From the NCBI RefSeq assembly GCF_013343295.1, contig NZ_CP049074.1, positions 725,501 through 789,500 on the forward strand: 64,000 nt of DNA, written 5' to 3'. Source of the DNA: Metallosphaera tengchongensis. GTDB taxonomy: Archaea > Thermoproteota > Thermoprotei_A > Sulfolobales > Sulfolobaceae. Position 1 is the first letter of the stretch; each line of letters opens with the position of its first letter. Of the stretch, positions 38,385 to 48,077 are shown piece by piece. The position numbers and the translations under genes were made by a program. The notes beneath the pieces are model-generated. The model was not told where the DNA came from. It saw only the letters and a list, made by a program, of their open reading frames with translations, and did not search any database.

Positions 38385-39642
38385 GACCTCTAACCCTCAT
38401 AGCCCTTATTACTCTCTCTACAGCTACTACCATTGCGGCGGTCCTAAGATCTTGATCTCCTAGGCTGTTGTACTTCTTGTAAATCTCCTCGAAGGCCTTC
38501 TCCATTCTAGTTAGGATAAGCTTCTTAGCGTCATCCTCATTAATTATTTCTCCCATCCTATTGTTTGCCCACTCGACATAACTTCCCACAACGCCACCGG
38601 AGTTAGCTAGTATGTCAGGAACGACCGGTATGCCTCTTTCCTTCAGTATTGAGTCTGCGTCTGCTGTGAGAGGACCGTTTGCTCCTTCTACTATCAATTT
38701 AGACTTTATCTTGGGCGCATTGTACTTATGTATAACATTCTCTAACGCTGCTGGAACTAGTATGTCTGTCTCAGTAACCAGTAGCTCGTCGTTTGTTACC
38801 TTCTTTCCCTCAGGGTAGTTAACCACAGATCCTGTGGTCTTCTTTACTTCTTCTAACTTGTTGTAATCCAGTCCGTTTGGATTTATGACTCCACCCTTAG
38901 AATCGCTTACACCAATAACTGTCGCCCCGTTTTCCTGGAAGAATTTTGCTGCAAAACTACCTAGATTACCGAAACCTTGTATGATAACCCTTCTACCCTC
39001 TAGTCCACCTAGGAATTTGTCTGCAGCTAACTTTGCAGTGTGTACAACACCTAAACCGGTACTGAACTCCCTAACTGAGAGACCTCCCAAGTCAACAGGC
39101 TTTCCGGTAAAAGTCGCTGGATCTATCTTTCCTGAGATCTTAGTGTATTCGTCTAAAAACCATGACATTATCTGTGAATCCGTGTTGACGTCTGGAGCGG
39201 GCACATCTATATCACTTCCAATGTACTTATAGATAGCATCGATGAAGTTCCTGGACAACTGTTCTAGCTCCTCCCTCGATAGAGATTTGGGATCTACCCT
39301 TACACCAGCCTTCCCTCCTCCGTAGGGTAACTGAAGAAGGGAGTTCTTCCAAGTCATTATCATGGAAAGGGCTATCACTTCATCCTGAGTAACGTTGGGA
39401 TGGAACCTGACCCCACCCTTGTATGGACCTAGGGCGCTATTGTGTTGAGAACGCCATCCAGTAAACGTCTTTATTAGCCCGTCTTTCCCCTTTATCTGAA
39501 TCTTTACTTGTATAACCCTCTCAGGAGTAGACAGAGCGGTTAATTGATCTTCATGTAGCCCTAGGATTTCCCCTATCTTATATAATTTTTTAGTCTGTTG
39601 TACATACAAATTGGAAGTTAAAACTTCTTCGACCGATGTCAT
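38377..39642 (-). CDS. gdhA: Glutamate dehydrogenase
   Basis: This 421-residue hexameric-type Glu dehydrogenase interconverts glutamate and 2-oxoglutarate plus ammonia. Motifs are [24 protein letters not shown] (about 76-99), [14 protein letters not shown] (about 104-117, catalytic Lys), [10 protein letters not shown] (about 145-154) and the Rossmann [13 protein letters not shown] (about 222-234). The length is normal for Sulfolobales enzymes. It is monocistronic, ending 8 bp inside the DUF131 gene on the other strand. Confidence 0.95.
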   Translation of the reverse strand: MTSVEEVLTSNLYVQQTKKLYKIGEILGLHEDQLTALSTPERVIQVKIQIKGKDGLIKTFTGWRSQHNSALGPYKGGVRFHPNVTQDEVIALSMIMTWKNSLLQLPYGGGKAGVRVDPKSLSREELEQLSRNFIDAIYKYIGSDIDVPAPDVNTDSQIMSWFLDEYTKISGKIDPATFTGKPVDLGGLSVREFSTGLGVVHTAKLAADKFLGGLEGRRVIIQGFGNLGSFAAKFFQENGATVIGVSDSKGGVINPNGLDYNKLEEVKKTTGSVVNYPEGKKVTNDELLVTETDILVPAALENVIHKYNAPKIKSKLIVEGANGPLTADADSILKERGIPVVPDILANSGGVVGSYVEWANNRMGEIINEDDAKKLILTRMEKAFEEIYKKYNSLGDQDLRTAAMVVAVERVIRAMRVRGLI

Positions 39643-39712
39643 TAATAATTAGTGATGAACGATTATTAAAAAATTTTTCTAGTCTTTTGCTTTAATTCTT
39701 TATACGAGACGC

Positions 39713-40972
39713 TTATCTCCTGTGTAGAATCACAAGTATTCCCACAACGACTAAGGTTACGACAATGGCTATGGTCAGAGATTCGGAAGGGTTCACAGGT
39801 TTATAAGGCAGGGTCTGATTGTAGTAACTGGTTACAATAGGGTAGTGCACATTAGGGTTTATGTACGTGTTACTGAGGAAAACTAACTTATAACTTGACT
39901 GCGATGGGAAGGTTTGGTTGTAATCCTCCTCAACTATCATCCCCTTACTAACGTAAAGGACGATCTTAGCGAAAGTTACGTTTGCCCTTACTATTTTGCC
40001 TTGATATTCCGACACGTTATACTGGTTACCGTTTATTGTTTTAATTACACTTCCTACCTGGTTGAAGTTTATGGAGTTCCAGACTAACGTTTGACCTGCC
40101 TCCTGAACGAAGTTGGTTGGCAAAGATGACAAGTTACCCACGTTTATAATGAAGTTCACTGGGGTTCCCTCAAGATAGGTGAAACCGCCTAGGGGGAAGC
40201 CCTCCAGTCCTTGGACGTTATATTTTACCATTAATAGAACATTGCCCGGTAGTTGGGCAGGATACACGTACTCTATATATCCGGATGGGACGTAAGACGC
40301 TGAGTAGTTGGAATACGTAAGGTTCTCGTAAACGAAACCTGGGTTTGTAGAGAAGTTGACAGCTTGTAGTTGAGTGGAATTTGAGTAACTTATTAGGGTC
40401 ATATTGAATCTTAAGTTCGAATTGGTCGTGGATATGCCCTGGATCACTCCTGAAGGGAGTACGTTGAAAGTGTAACTCGAAGGGGAGACTTCCCTATATA
40501 TAAATATGGTACCTCCACTTGAGTTCGTTGAGTTCACATAGGAGAGTATCAACGAAGTTTGGTTGGTCTGTATACCGTAGCTGGTCGAATTTGACATGAA
40601 AAGTGGGTACATGTAAGGGAAATCCAGACTCAGTGGGTCTAAGGCATAGTTCACATTATAAATTCCAGGTTTTACCACAGTTACGTTATTGACCGCTGTG
40701 TAATTGCTAATAACGTCCACCCTGACCCACGTACCATTGATGGACTCTACGTTATACTTAACTACACTCGTTTCAACCAGTTTGTTGACAGTTGAGTTAC
40801 CTACCTTAGTAACGTTATACACGTTCAGGTAGTAATTCATGTTGACTGGAACGTGGTATCCTGTGGCCTCATTCCCGGTTGGATAAAATACTAAACCTGA
40901 AAGCGTATTGCTAAAGGCTAGTACTAACGTGAACGCCAATATGAGCGCTATGACGAACCTCAATTGTGACAT
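39713..40972 (-). CDS. Secreted, membrane-anchored Asn/Tyr/Ser-rich surface protein
   Basis: This protein of about 419 residues has an N-terminal signal-like helix (MSQLRFVIALILAFTLVLAF) and a single C-terminal helix SLTIAIVVTLVVVGILVILHRR, with a large exterior domain rich in Asn, Thr, Ser, Tyr and Val and many N-x-S/T sequons. This is typical of glycosylated Sulfolobales surface proteins. No enzyme motif is seen. I place the start at 40972, at the signal peptide, because a longer frame to 41230 would cover the divergent Nudix gene. Confidence 0.7.
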   Translation of the reverse strand: MSQLRFVIALILAFTLVLAFSNTLSGLVFYPTGNEATGYHVPVNMNYYLNVYNVTKVGNSTVNKLVETSVVKYNVESINGTWVRVDVISNYTAVNNVTVVKPGIYNVNYALDPLSLDFPYMYPLFMSNSTSYGIQTNQTSLILSYVNSTNSSGGTIFIYREVSPSSYTFNVLPSGVIQGISTTNSNLRFNMTLISYSNSTQLQAVNFSTNPGFVYENLTYSNYSASYVPSGYIEYVYPAQLPGNVLLMVKYNVQGLEGFPLGGFTYLEGTPVNFIINVGNLSSLPTNFVQEAGQTLVWNSINFNQVGSVIKTINGNQYNVSEYQGKIVRANVTFAKIVLYVSKGMIVEEDYNQTFPSQSSYKLVFLSNTYINPNVHYPIVTSYYNQTLPYKPVNPSESLTIAIVVTLVVVGILVILHRR

Positions 40973-41030
40973 CAGTATAGAACAATAGGATGATTTAATA
41001 ACTTTTATCATCACTAGATCATCATCCGAG

Positions 41031-41456
41031 ATGAGTAGACCGTTAGTTGCAGTCGGGTCTGTGATTTTCAGGAAAGATAGAGTCTTACTGGTCAGGAGGG
41101 CCCATCCTCCCAACGCAGATAAATGGGCTATACCCGGTGGAAAGGTGGAATTTGGGGAGACGTTGCGAGAAGCAGTCAAGAGGGAAACTTTGGAGGAGAC
41201 GGGACTAGAGGTTGAACCTAGGGTCCTCATGGCTATTATAGAAGTCTTTAGGGAGGGTTACCATTACGTCATCTTAGACTTCATCAGCGAAGAAATAGGA
41301 GGAAACTTGAGACCCTCCTCTGACGCTAAGGAGGTCAAGTTCTACAGTAGGGAGGAGTTAGATCAGCTGGACTTGACTTCCACGACAAGGGAGATGTTAG
41401 AGAGATTCTGGCAGGGGGAGAGGATGCCTTTCATGATCACTGAAATCTCCAAGTAG
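41031..41456 (+). CDS. Nudix hydrolase (ADP-ribose pyrophosphatase-like)
   Basis: This 141-residue protein has a perfect Nudix box [24 protein letters not shown] (about residues 38-61, GX5EX7REUXEEXGU). [22 protein letters not shown] precedes it and WAIPGGK sits at the box. The substrate may be ADP-ribose, a sugar nucleotide or a damaged nucleotide. It is divergent from the surface protein gene by 58 bp and its end overlaps cysS by 20 bp. Confidence 0.9.
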   Translation: MSRPLVAVGSVIFRKDRVLLVRRAHPPNADKWAIPGGKVEFGETLREAVKRETLEETGLEVEPRVLMAIIEVFREGYHYVILDFISEEIGGNLRPSSDAKEVKFYSREELDQLDLTSTTREMLERFWQGERMPFMITEISK

Positions 41457-42837
41457 ACCCCTCCTTGGAATCTAAGAGCTTGACACCGTTTTTCAATAGG
41501 ATATCTCTAATCTGGTCAGACAAATCGTACATTTGCCTTTTTCTCAGAATATTTCTTATTTCCACTACACTGTCCAATATTTTCTCTATCCTTTCCGTCT
41601 CTGCAGAGAACTCCTCATCCATGACTCCAAATACTTCGTTAAATTGCCTAAATCCGTCCAATGCTATTAGGGCACCTAAAGGATCCTCGCTGTATTGAAG
41701 TTTGGAGAATGTTACAGATGCTAACTCATGGATTGCAGATAAGGCATTGGCAGTGTCAAAGTCGTTATCCATGGACTCATTGAACTTTGACACCAAGGAA
41801 ACAACCTGTTTCTGAGTCCTTATATCTTCGTCCTTTGCATAATATTTCGGCCCTTCCTGTATTATCTTCCTCAATATGGAAATGGAATCCTTGAGTCTTT
41901 GGAGGGCTCTGGAGCTTTGCTCTAGATTCTCCTCGCTGTACTCAACTGAGGTTCTATATTGGGAGGAGAGGAACCAGTAACGGAGCACGGAAGGGCCATA
42001 CTTACCGAGAGCCTCTTTTAGTGGAACTATGTTTCCCTTGGACTTAGACATCTTCTCCTTCCTGATGGTTAGGAAAGCTACGTGCAACCAATACTTTACC
42101 CAGGTACCTCCAGTTAAGGACTCCGTCTGGGCCCTTTCATTCTCGTGATGAGGAAATACTAGATCCATCCCTCCACCGTGGATATCGATCTTGCTCCCCA
42201 AGTATCTCGTTGACATTGTGGAGCACTCAATGTGCCAACCTGGTCTCCCTTTACCCCAGGGGGACTCCCAGAAAGGTTCCCCCGGCTTATTAGCCTTCCA
42301 AAGGGCGAAGTCATATGGGTTTCTCTTCTCCTTTACCGCCTCTTCTTCCTGTCCCCAAGCCTCCATCCTTGTGTTGGATAGTTCGCCGTATTTAGGATAG
42401 GAATTCACGTCAAAGTAAACGCTTCCGTTGGAAAGGTAGGCGTGACCTTTTTCAATTAGTTTTTCTATAAATTCTATTATCTCCTTGATATGAGTTGATA
42501 CCTTAGGGTGGAGGTCTATCCTCACCTTTAGGTCAGTCATCATCTCTAGGTAACTCTTGGAGTAGAGTTCAGAGACTTCCTCCCAAGTGACTCCGGTCTC
42601 CTTAGCCTTGTTTATTATTTTATCGTCAATATCTGTTATATTCTGGATCCGTATGACGTTATACCCCTTCCTTCTCAAGTATCTGGTCATAGCGTCAAAG
42701 GCTACGAACGTCCTACCGTGGCCTATGTGAACTTCATCATATACCGTTGGACCGCAAACGTACATCCTCACCGTGTCTTCGTAATAAGGAACGAACTCCT
42801 CTAGCCTTCTCCCAAGAGTATTGAACAGCCTTAACAT
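41437..42837 (-). CDS. cysS: Cysteinyl-tRNA synthetase
   Basis: This class I synthetase of about 466 residues has the first zinc Cys in YVCGPTVYD (about 27-35), the HIGH motif HIGHGRTF (about 38-45), zinc ligands in GWHIECS and FPHHENE (about 205-240) and KMSKSKGN (about 264-271), followed by the DALR-type helical domain. The ATG at 42837 gives the usual N-terminus MLRLFNTL; a GTG nine bases upstream is less likely. Confidence 0.95.
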   Translation of the reverse strand: MLRLFNTLGRRLEEFVPYYEDTVRMYVCGPTVYDEVHIGHGRTFVAFDAMTRYLRRKGYNVIRIQNITDIDDKIINKAKETGVTWEEVSELYSKSYLEMMTDLKVRIDLHPKVSTHIKEIIEFIEKLIEKGHAYLSNGSVYFDVNSYPKYGELSNTRMEAWGQEEEAVKEKRNPYDFALWKANKPGEPFWESPWGKGRPGWHIECSTMSTRYLGSKIDIHGGGMDLVFPHHENERAQTESLTGGTWVKYWLHVAFLTIRKEKMSKSKGNIVPLKEALGKYGPSVLRYWFLSSQYRTSVEYSEENLEQSSRALQRLKDSISILRKIIQEGPKYYAKDEDIRTQKQVVSLVSKFNESMDNDFDTANALSAIHELASVTFSKLQYSEDPLGALIALDGFRQFNEVFGVMDEEFSAETERIEKILDSVVEIRNILRKRQMYDLSDQIRDILLKNGVKLLDSKEGSTWRFQ

Positions 42838-42937
42838 AAAATCCACTTGAAATTAAGTTAGTATAGTCTCTATTAGGTTTTAGGTTAGCGAGGAATTATA
42901 ACTATCTCTATGTAAAAATATGTCCTTTAAAATGTAT

Positions 42938-43375
42938 TTATTGACTTTTAATAGACAGGGAAATATTAAACGTTGGTGGTGATGAATTCATGGACACGGA
43001 CAAGGTCTCAAGTCCCATTTCCTTCAAGTTCCTCTTCATAGTGGTAATGGCTTCCCCCATGAGGTCAGTCAGCACGTCCAGACTACTCTCAGCAATCTCT
43101 CCGACCTTGCTTGACATCAGTGAACTTAAAACGGAAGGTTGCATCAGGTAAGCGTAAAGTATGTTGACCTTCTCCACTGTCCCAATGAGCGAGACTATGG
43201 ACTGGTCCCAGTTTTTATCCTTAATGCTATTTTCAAATTTCTCAACTGATTCCAGAATTTTCTTCAACTGCATCTTAGAAAATGCTATTATTCCCTGTTC
43301 GGCAACGCTAAGACCGATTCCTCCTATTTTATCCAAATTATTCAAAAGTTCTTTAACTTTTTCTTTGGACTCCAT
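42938..43375 (-). CDS. Hypothetical helical protein, about 145 residues
   Basis: This predicted all-helical soluble protein starts MESKEKVKELLNNLDKIGGIG and has repeated amphipathic helices. The pattern loosely resembles DUF1641 proteins, which often neighbour oxidoreductase genes, but I am not sure. The start at 43375 is chosen because a TATA box at 43401-43408 (minus strand) predicts transcription starting near 43379. It is divergent from a CoA-disulfide reductase-type flavoprotein, with which it appears to share one TATA element. Confidence 0.55.
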   Translation of the reverse strand: MESKEKVKELLNNLDKIGGIGLSVAEQGIIAFSKMQLKKILESVEKFENSIKDKNWDQSIVSLIGTVEKVNILYAYLMQPSVLSSLMSSKVGEIAESSLDVLTDLMGEAITTMKRNLKEMGLETLSVSMNSSPPTFNISLSIKSQ

Positions 43376-43398
43376 AGTATAGATTATGTTCATCTTCG

Positions 43399-43408
43399 CA
43401 TAAAAGCA
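43399..43408. promoter_or_regulatory. Single TATA element serving both directions
   Basis: GCATAAAAGC (plus) reads GCTTTTATGC (minus). Its centre is about 26 bp from 43429 (plus-strand flavoprotein ATG at 43428) and about 26 bp from 43379 (minus-strand ATG at 43375). Both divergent transcripts could start from this one near-symmetric box. Confidence 0.5.
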
Positions 43409-43427
43409 TTGGGGAGAAGGAAACATT

Positions 43428-44729
43428 ATGACAGAAACTTTAGTGGTTTTAGGGGGAGGAGCTGCAGGGATGAGCGCGGCTTCTAGGGCAAGAAGACTAA
43501 GACCTGATATTGACATAAAGGTGATTGAGGCGACAAGTATGGTTAGCCACGCCCCCTGTGGAATACCTTATTTTGTGGAAGGTCTTTTCGACGACGAAAA
43601 CCTATTCATGACCTACACCCCCTTATTCTTTGAGAAGGAAAGGAAGATAGAGATGTTTACTAATACTACAGTGAGAGAGGTAGATATTGGATCTAGAACT
43701 GTTGATGTTGGAAATAAGAGGCTTGAATATGATTGGCTCGTAATCTCTTTAGGGGCAGTTCCCAAAAGGATCCCTGAGGCTGAAGGCAAGAGGGTTTTCT
43801 ACGTGCATCATCCGGCTCACGCTGTGGAACTGAGAAGGGATCTTTGGTCCTTAAATAAGGTAGCAGTAATTGGTGGAGGAATACTGGGAGTCGAGATGGC
43901 TGAAGCACTGGTAGCTTTAGGTAAGAAGGTAGTGCTGATACATAGGGGACGTTACGTGTTAAATAGAATGCTGGATGAGGACTTGGGGAAGGTAGTTACG
44001 GACGCTGTGAGTAAGGATGTAGATCTTAGGCTAGGAGAAGACGTGGAAGACATTGGAGAAAAAAGTGTAAAAACCGACAAGGGAAAATACGAAGTGGATG
44101 GAGTAGTTTTAGCCCTTGGCGTTACGCCCAACGTATCCCTCTTCAAAGGAAAATTGAACCTGGGAAAGTCAGGTGCAATCGAGACAAACGAATACATGGA
44201 GACCAGTATGAAAGGAGTTTACGCTGCAGGAGATGTGGCAGAAACGGTCAACCTAGTCTCTGCTGAGAGAGTGTGGATGCCCTTCGCTCCAGTGGCTAAT
44301 AAGATGGGTTTCGTAGCTGGCAGCAACGTTGGTGGCAAGAGGACAACATTTCCAGGTACAGTGGGGAACATGATTACAAAGTACAGGGATATTTACATAG
44401 GTAAAGTGGGGCTTAACGAGGCTGAAGCAAAAAAGGCTGGTTTTAAACCGATCTCCGCTACCATTAAGAGCAAAACCAGAGCCAGGTATTATCCAGGAGC
44501 AAAGGACATATATGTCAGGTTAATAGCAGACGAGGAAAGCAAAAGACTCCTCGGAGGACAGATAGTGGGTGGTGAGGAGGTCTTAGGCAGACTAGACGCC
44601 ATATCAGTCGCGTTGATGAAGAGGGTTACAGTCGAGGAGATGTTCTTCGCGGAGATGGGTTACCTCCCTGCTATATCTGTCGTGTGGGATCCAATTACCG
44701 TCGCAGCCCGACAGCTGCTGAAAGCGTGA
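43428..44729 (+). CDS. FAD-dependent NADH oxidase / CoA-disulfide reductase family
   Basis: This 433-residue flavoprotein has the FAD motif GGGAAGMSAASRARRLRP (about 7-24) and the single active-site cysteine in VSHAPCGIPYFVEGLF (about 38-53), the hallmark of CoA-disulfide reductase and related NADH:(poly)sulfide or NADH oxidases. The NAD motif is GGGILGVEMAEALV (about 147-160), and YAAGDVAE is near 265-272. It may keep CoA reduced or reduce polysulfide. No rhodanese domain is fused. Confidence 0.88.
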   Translation: MTETLVVLGGGAAGMSAASRARRLRPDIDIKVIEATSMVSHAPCGIPYFVEGLFDDENLFMTYTPLFFEKERKIEMFTNTTVREVDIGSRTVDVGNKRLEYDWLVISLGAVPKRIPEAEGKRVFYVHHPAHAVELRRDLWSLNKVAVIGGGILGVEMAEALVALGKKVVLIHRGRYVLNRMLDEDLGKVVTDAVSKDVDLRLGEDVEDIGEKSVKTDKGKYEVDGVVLALGVTPNVSLFKGKLNLGKSGAIETNEYMETSMKGVYAAGDVAETVNLVSAERVWMPFAPVANKMGFVAGSNVGGKRTTFPGTVGNMITKYRDIYIGKVGLNEAEAKKAGFKPISATIKSKTRARYYPGAKDIYVRLIADEESKRLLGGQIVGGEEVLGRLDAISVALMKRVTVEEMFFAEMGYLPAISVVWDPITVAARQLLKA

Positions 44730-44740
44730 GTAATACACTA

Positions 44741-44750
44741 TATTTAAATA
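44741..44750 (+). promoter_or_regulatory. TATA box of the nurA-herA-type operon
   Basis: TATTTAAATA, a perfect palindrome, is centred about 26 bp before 44771. This gives a leader of about 5 nt before the ATG at 44776 and makes the operon independent of the upstream flavoprotein gene. Confidence 0.55.
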
Positions 44751-44775
44751 TTTCTATCATTGTTATTATTTTAAT

Positions 44776-45870
44776 ATGAGCATGAGGGGTGGGCTATCGA
44801 AAGTATTTACTGAGACAGTTGCCAAGTACATAGTCTTCCAGTTCAATAACCCACCTCTCGTTACGCAGGCAGGGGACTATGATGTACATGACGAAGTATT
44901 TGTGCAAGATCCTAAGGGACTTATCAAGGTTGTTGATGAGCTTTCCCAGCTAAACGAGGAAGTAGTGGCAATAGACGGTAGCAGTAGGAGTTTCTTCTTT
45001 TCCCAAGGAGTAGTTTCGGTAAGCTCAGTCGTTGCTTTCTCTAACACTAGGGGTGCGTTGCTTACTTTCCCGTCATTTGGCGGAATGAAGGGACTGGATC
45101 AAGATATTCCTTTCATATCAATAGCTACACCTTTCACCAATGTCGATAGGATAGAAGATTTTGTCCTTCCTCCATCAGTTTCGAAATTTTCCACACAACA
45201 ACTGAATATTAACGACCAAAACGCACTCGAAACAGAGCTAAGGTTTTCCCTTGAGACTGCATGTATTGAGAGATTGAAGGACAAACAGTTCGTATTAATT
45301 GATGGCCCTCTTATTCCTAGATTTATCTATTTGAATAAAAAAATATCACAAAAACTGATAGAGAGAAGAAAAAGTACACTGAACCGTAATCTAGTCGGGA
45401 TTGTGAAGAGGGTCAACAGATCCTCAATATTGGTCAACGCCATGAGGAAAGATGACAACTATTTTTACTCAACGTATGGGATCAATCCTCACTCTTTCTC
45501 TTCCGACGAGGCTCTGTTAACCCATCTAGCTAGGAAAATACAAAGGACTCCTAACAGACCTTTCATTGTCGGTCCAGTAATTAGAAAACAGGAGGAGCTG
45601 GAAATTACTTCCCATTATGTTGTCGTACCTTTTCATCCTTTTGTTGAGAAATTTTCAATACTACGTATAGAATCAATCTCGAACTCCTTCTTACCAGAGA
45701 CTTTACTTTCCATTCCTATGTCCTTTGATGGGATTCCTTTACCATTGGCATTGGCTGATAAGCTGGCTAAGGAGATATCGTCAGCTGTATTTTCCCTGTT
45801 AATACAGGATTTACAACAGATGGGAATGCAAGCCAGTTTCTACAGCAGGCTGGAGGGTCTTGGACTTTGA
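44776..45870 (+). CDS. NurA-domain nuclease (paralogue outside mre11-rad50)
   Basis: This 364-residue protein of the NurA 5'-3' nuclease family has catalytic-type Asp in VVAIDGSSRSFFF (about 64-76) and in QFVLIDGPLIPRF (about 170-182), with an acidic residue in NALETELRF between them. The C-terminal SYVVVPFHPFV-like strand and final helix match the family. The standard Sulfolobales nurA lies in a herA-mre11-rad50-nurA cluster; here the gene is followed directly by a HerA-type ATPase, with no mre11 or rad50 nearby. It likely supplies nuclease to the ATPase ring. Confidence 0.8.
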   Translation: MSMRGGLSKVFTETVAKYIVFQFNNPPLVTQAGDYDVHDEVFVQDPKGLIKVVDELSQLNEEVVAIDGSSRSFFFSQGVVSVSSVVAFSNTRGALLTFPSFGGMKGLDQDIPFISIATPFTNVDRIEDFVLPPSVSKFSTQQLNINDQNALETELRFSLETACIERLKDKQFVLIDGPLIPRFIYLNKKISQKLIERRKSTLNRNLVGIVKRVNRSSILVNAMRKDDNYFYSTYGINPHSFSSDEALLTHLARKIQRTPNRPFIVGPVIRKQEELEITSHYVVVPFHPFVEKFSILRIESISNSFLPETLLSIPMSFDGIPLPLALADKLAKEISSAVFSLLIQDLQQMGMQASFYSRLEGLGL

Positions 45871-47669
45871 TCGATGAGCTTTATAACGGCGTAAAGGACA
45901 GGGCAGGAAGAGCCAGAGCGTTGGCCGTCACCCTGGGAAGTGCAATAGGTAGGATATCTAAGTATATTCCCAATAAAATAGACCAAGAGAACCTCTACGT
46001 AAACGTAGTCGTTGATCCCAATACCTACTACTCTTTCGACTATCTGGGAAGAATTGGTATACTTTTGGGGACGGTGGACATAAGAACTCTTCAGTTCATT
46101 CTCCTTCAGGTAGTAGGATATGAGAGGAGTGACATCACCTCCTCCCTTTTCAACTCCAACGATTTAACTCCTAAGATGATGGAGGATGAGGATCCTGGGA
46201 CTCTAATTGGGAACGTCATACTGAAGTGCGAAATGCTAACTAGGTTAGATCCCCTAACAAAGGGAGAGGCACTGCCTGCTGATATTATCCCTGAACCACA
46301 ATCCCCAGTAATAATCCCATACCCTGAAATGATTGAACGGGCAATGAGCATAAATAGGGGGAGACTTAAGTTCGGATTCCTTGAGGTATCCAACTCCGAG
46401 GCAAAAGTGGGAATTCCCCCTGAAGAACTGAACTTCCATGCCCTAGTTATAGGAACAACGGGTGCAGGCAAGACATCCTTCATTAAGGACGTTATAGCCT
46501 CTCTCTTAAAGACAGTTGATGACGAGCAAATTGTTGTCTTTGATGCGACAGGGGACTATTATCATTCCTTTCTTCCCCCAGACTTCTCCTCTGAGACTGT
46601 AAGAAGAGGACTAGAGGACTTTCAAAAGCTCAACGGCCCTCTGGAGGGAGTAGAGGAGAATGTAATTTTCCCAGTGACTGTTCAATGGGTAAGGCGAAAC
46701 CTAACTGAGAGAAACGAAGAGGAGATTACCAAAACCTACTTCGACCTGTACGTGAGGCCTTTACTGGAACATATTAAAAAAAGAGGTATTGAGACAGAGA
46801 TCCAGATCTCAGGGAGAACTATTTCACTGGAGACTAAAGGATGGAAATCAAAGATTAACGTGAACCCGTTCTATCTTTCCTTTAAGGAAAACGTAAAAAT
46901 TATACACAAACTTAATCCATATTTCAGTGAACAGGCATCACACTTTCTGAAGATAATGACCTCAGAGATTAAGGACGTAATTAACCTGGAGGAGTTTATT
47001 GAGACAATTAACGAGGAGAGATTTGAAAAATTACAAGTACACAAGAGCACCAGGGAGAACATTCTTAGAGGGCTCTATCTCCTCAGGGAGACGGGGCTCT
47101 TTGACATCAGAGTTCCTAGAACCTCATTAAATGATATCCTTTCAAGTTCTAAATTTATAGTTATAGATTTATACAACCAAGAGCTGGACGACTTCTCCCA
47201 GAAAATATTAACGTACTATTTTCTGGATAGGATATTCTCGCTAAGAGAGAGGAAGATGAGGTCAGGAGAGACCAACAACAGACTTCTGATGGTTATAGAT
47301 GAGGCACATAGGTTCTTCCCTTCCGCAAGAGGGGGAGAAGAGGACAACAACTATGTAAGGCGTGTGGCTGGAAAAATCTCTACGCTAATGAGATTGGGGA
47401 GGAGGAGAAGAATAGGCTTTCTATTCTCCACCCACAACCCGAACGACCTCAGTGACATAATAGTGCAACTAGCCAATACAAAGTTCGTATTTAGGGTCTC
47501 CCTGGAAATCTCAGAGAACCTTGGGCTGACTAAGACTGATGCTAAAATATTAAGCTGGGAAAGGAATGGTGTAGCATATATGATTTCTCCATGGTTAAGA
47601 CAAGGAAAATTAAAGATAAGGATTCCAGTCCCTCCTCCACTAGGACATTACGACCTCTCCAGGACATAG
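45867..47669 (+). CDS. HerA-type hexameric ATPase (DUF87/FtsK-like)
   Basis: This 600-residue protein has an N-terminal HAS-barrel-like region (about 30-110), Walker A VIGTTGAGKTSFIKDV (about 191-206), a long insert, Walker B RLLMVIDEAHRFFPSARG (about 470-487) and an arginine-rich region TLMRLGRRRRIGFLFSTHNP (about 505-524), the arrangement of HerA bidirectional DNA translocases. It starts at TTG overlapping the nurA stop by 4 bp. It is about 100 residues longer than the classic archaeal HerA, mainly in the middle (about 215-400). Confidence 0.85.
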   Translation: MIDELYNGVKDRAGRARALAVTLGSAIGRISKYIPNKIDQENLYVNVVVDPNTYYSFDYLGRIGILLGTVDIRTLQFILLQVVGYERSDITSSLFNSNDLTPKMMEDEDPGTLIGNVILKCEMLTRLDPLTKGEALPADIIPEPQSPVIIPYPEMIERAMSINRGRLKFGFLEVSNSEAKVGIPPEELNFHALVIGTTGAGKTSFIKDVIASLLKTVDDEQIVVFDATGDYYHSFLPPDFSSETVRRGLEDFQKLNGPLEGVEENVIFPVTVQWVRRNLTERNEEEITKTYFDLYVRPLLEHIKKRGIETEIQISGRTISLETKGWKSKINVNPFYLSFKENVKIIHKLNPYFSEQASHFLKIMTSEIKDVINLEEFIETINEERFEKLQVHKSTRENILRGLYLLRETGLFDIRVPRTSLNDILSSSKFIVIDLYNQELDDFSQKILTYYFLDRIFSLRERKMRSGETNNRLLMVIDEAHRFFPSARGGEEDNNYVRRVAGKISTLMRLGRRRRIGFLFSTHNPNDLSDIIVQLANTKFVFRVSLEISENLGLTKTDAKILSWERNGVAYMISPWLRQGKLKIRIPVPPPLGHYDLSRT

Positions 47670-48077
47670 GTGATGCGTTTGGATCCAACTGACAATTTAA
47701 AATTAATAATAAATAATCTAAGAAATAGCAGGAGTAAGCCGGACGTTATAGAAATGTTAAAGGAGGTCGTTAAGCTGTTACCCCCTTCTGACGACATTGC
47801 AATATCAATAGGGAAGAAAGGTACCCACGAATACGTGATTGATAGGAACGGTCTCTCAGTAATAACTACCTCGCAGGATGAGTACCTTCCTTTTCTTTCA
47901 GCAAGCGAGAAAAGGTTGTCCTTTGATCAGTTACCAGATGATGTAGCCAAGAAGGTAGCTCAAAACTTCCAGGACGTACTAGTTCAATTGAGGGAAGTCC
48001 TCAAGACCTACTCAAGGCGCAACCCAAAGTATGAAGCCGTCGCCTTAGAGGTAGAAAACATTGTTAAGAGTCAGTGA
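47670..48077 (+). CDS. Unknown third gene of the nurA-herA-type operon
   Basis: This 135-residue soluble protein starts at GTG (or the adjacent ATG) immediately after the herA-type stop codon. Segments: a helical N-terminus (DNLKLIINNLRNSRSKPDVIEMLKEVVKLLP), a short beta region (AISIGKKGTHEYVIDRNGLSVITTS) and a helical C-terminus (KKVAQNFQDVLVQLREVLKTYSRRN). No family is recognised. The zero spacing to the ATPase gene suggests a subunit or regulator of the nuclease-helicase. It overlaps the thioesterase gene by 17 bp. Confidence 0.65.
   Translation: MMRLDPTDNLKLIINNLRNSRSKPDVIEMLKEVVKLLPPSDDIAISIGKKGTHEYVIDRNGLSVITTSQDEYLPFLSASEKRLSFDQLPDDVAKKVAQNFQDVLVQLREVLKTYSRRNPKYEAVALEVENIVKSQ

Noticed and set aside
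40972-41014. Minus-strand GTGATGA and CTGA 43 nt apart in front of the surface-protein gene
   Set aside because: The interval is A/T-rich promoter sequence with no D'/C' boxes, and the CTGA overlaps the ATG of the surface-protein gene.
40973-41230. Extension of the surface protein to 41230
   Set aside because: It covers the divergent Nudix gene, and the signal peptide begins at the Met at 40972.
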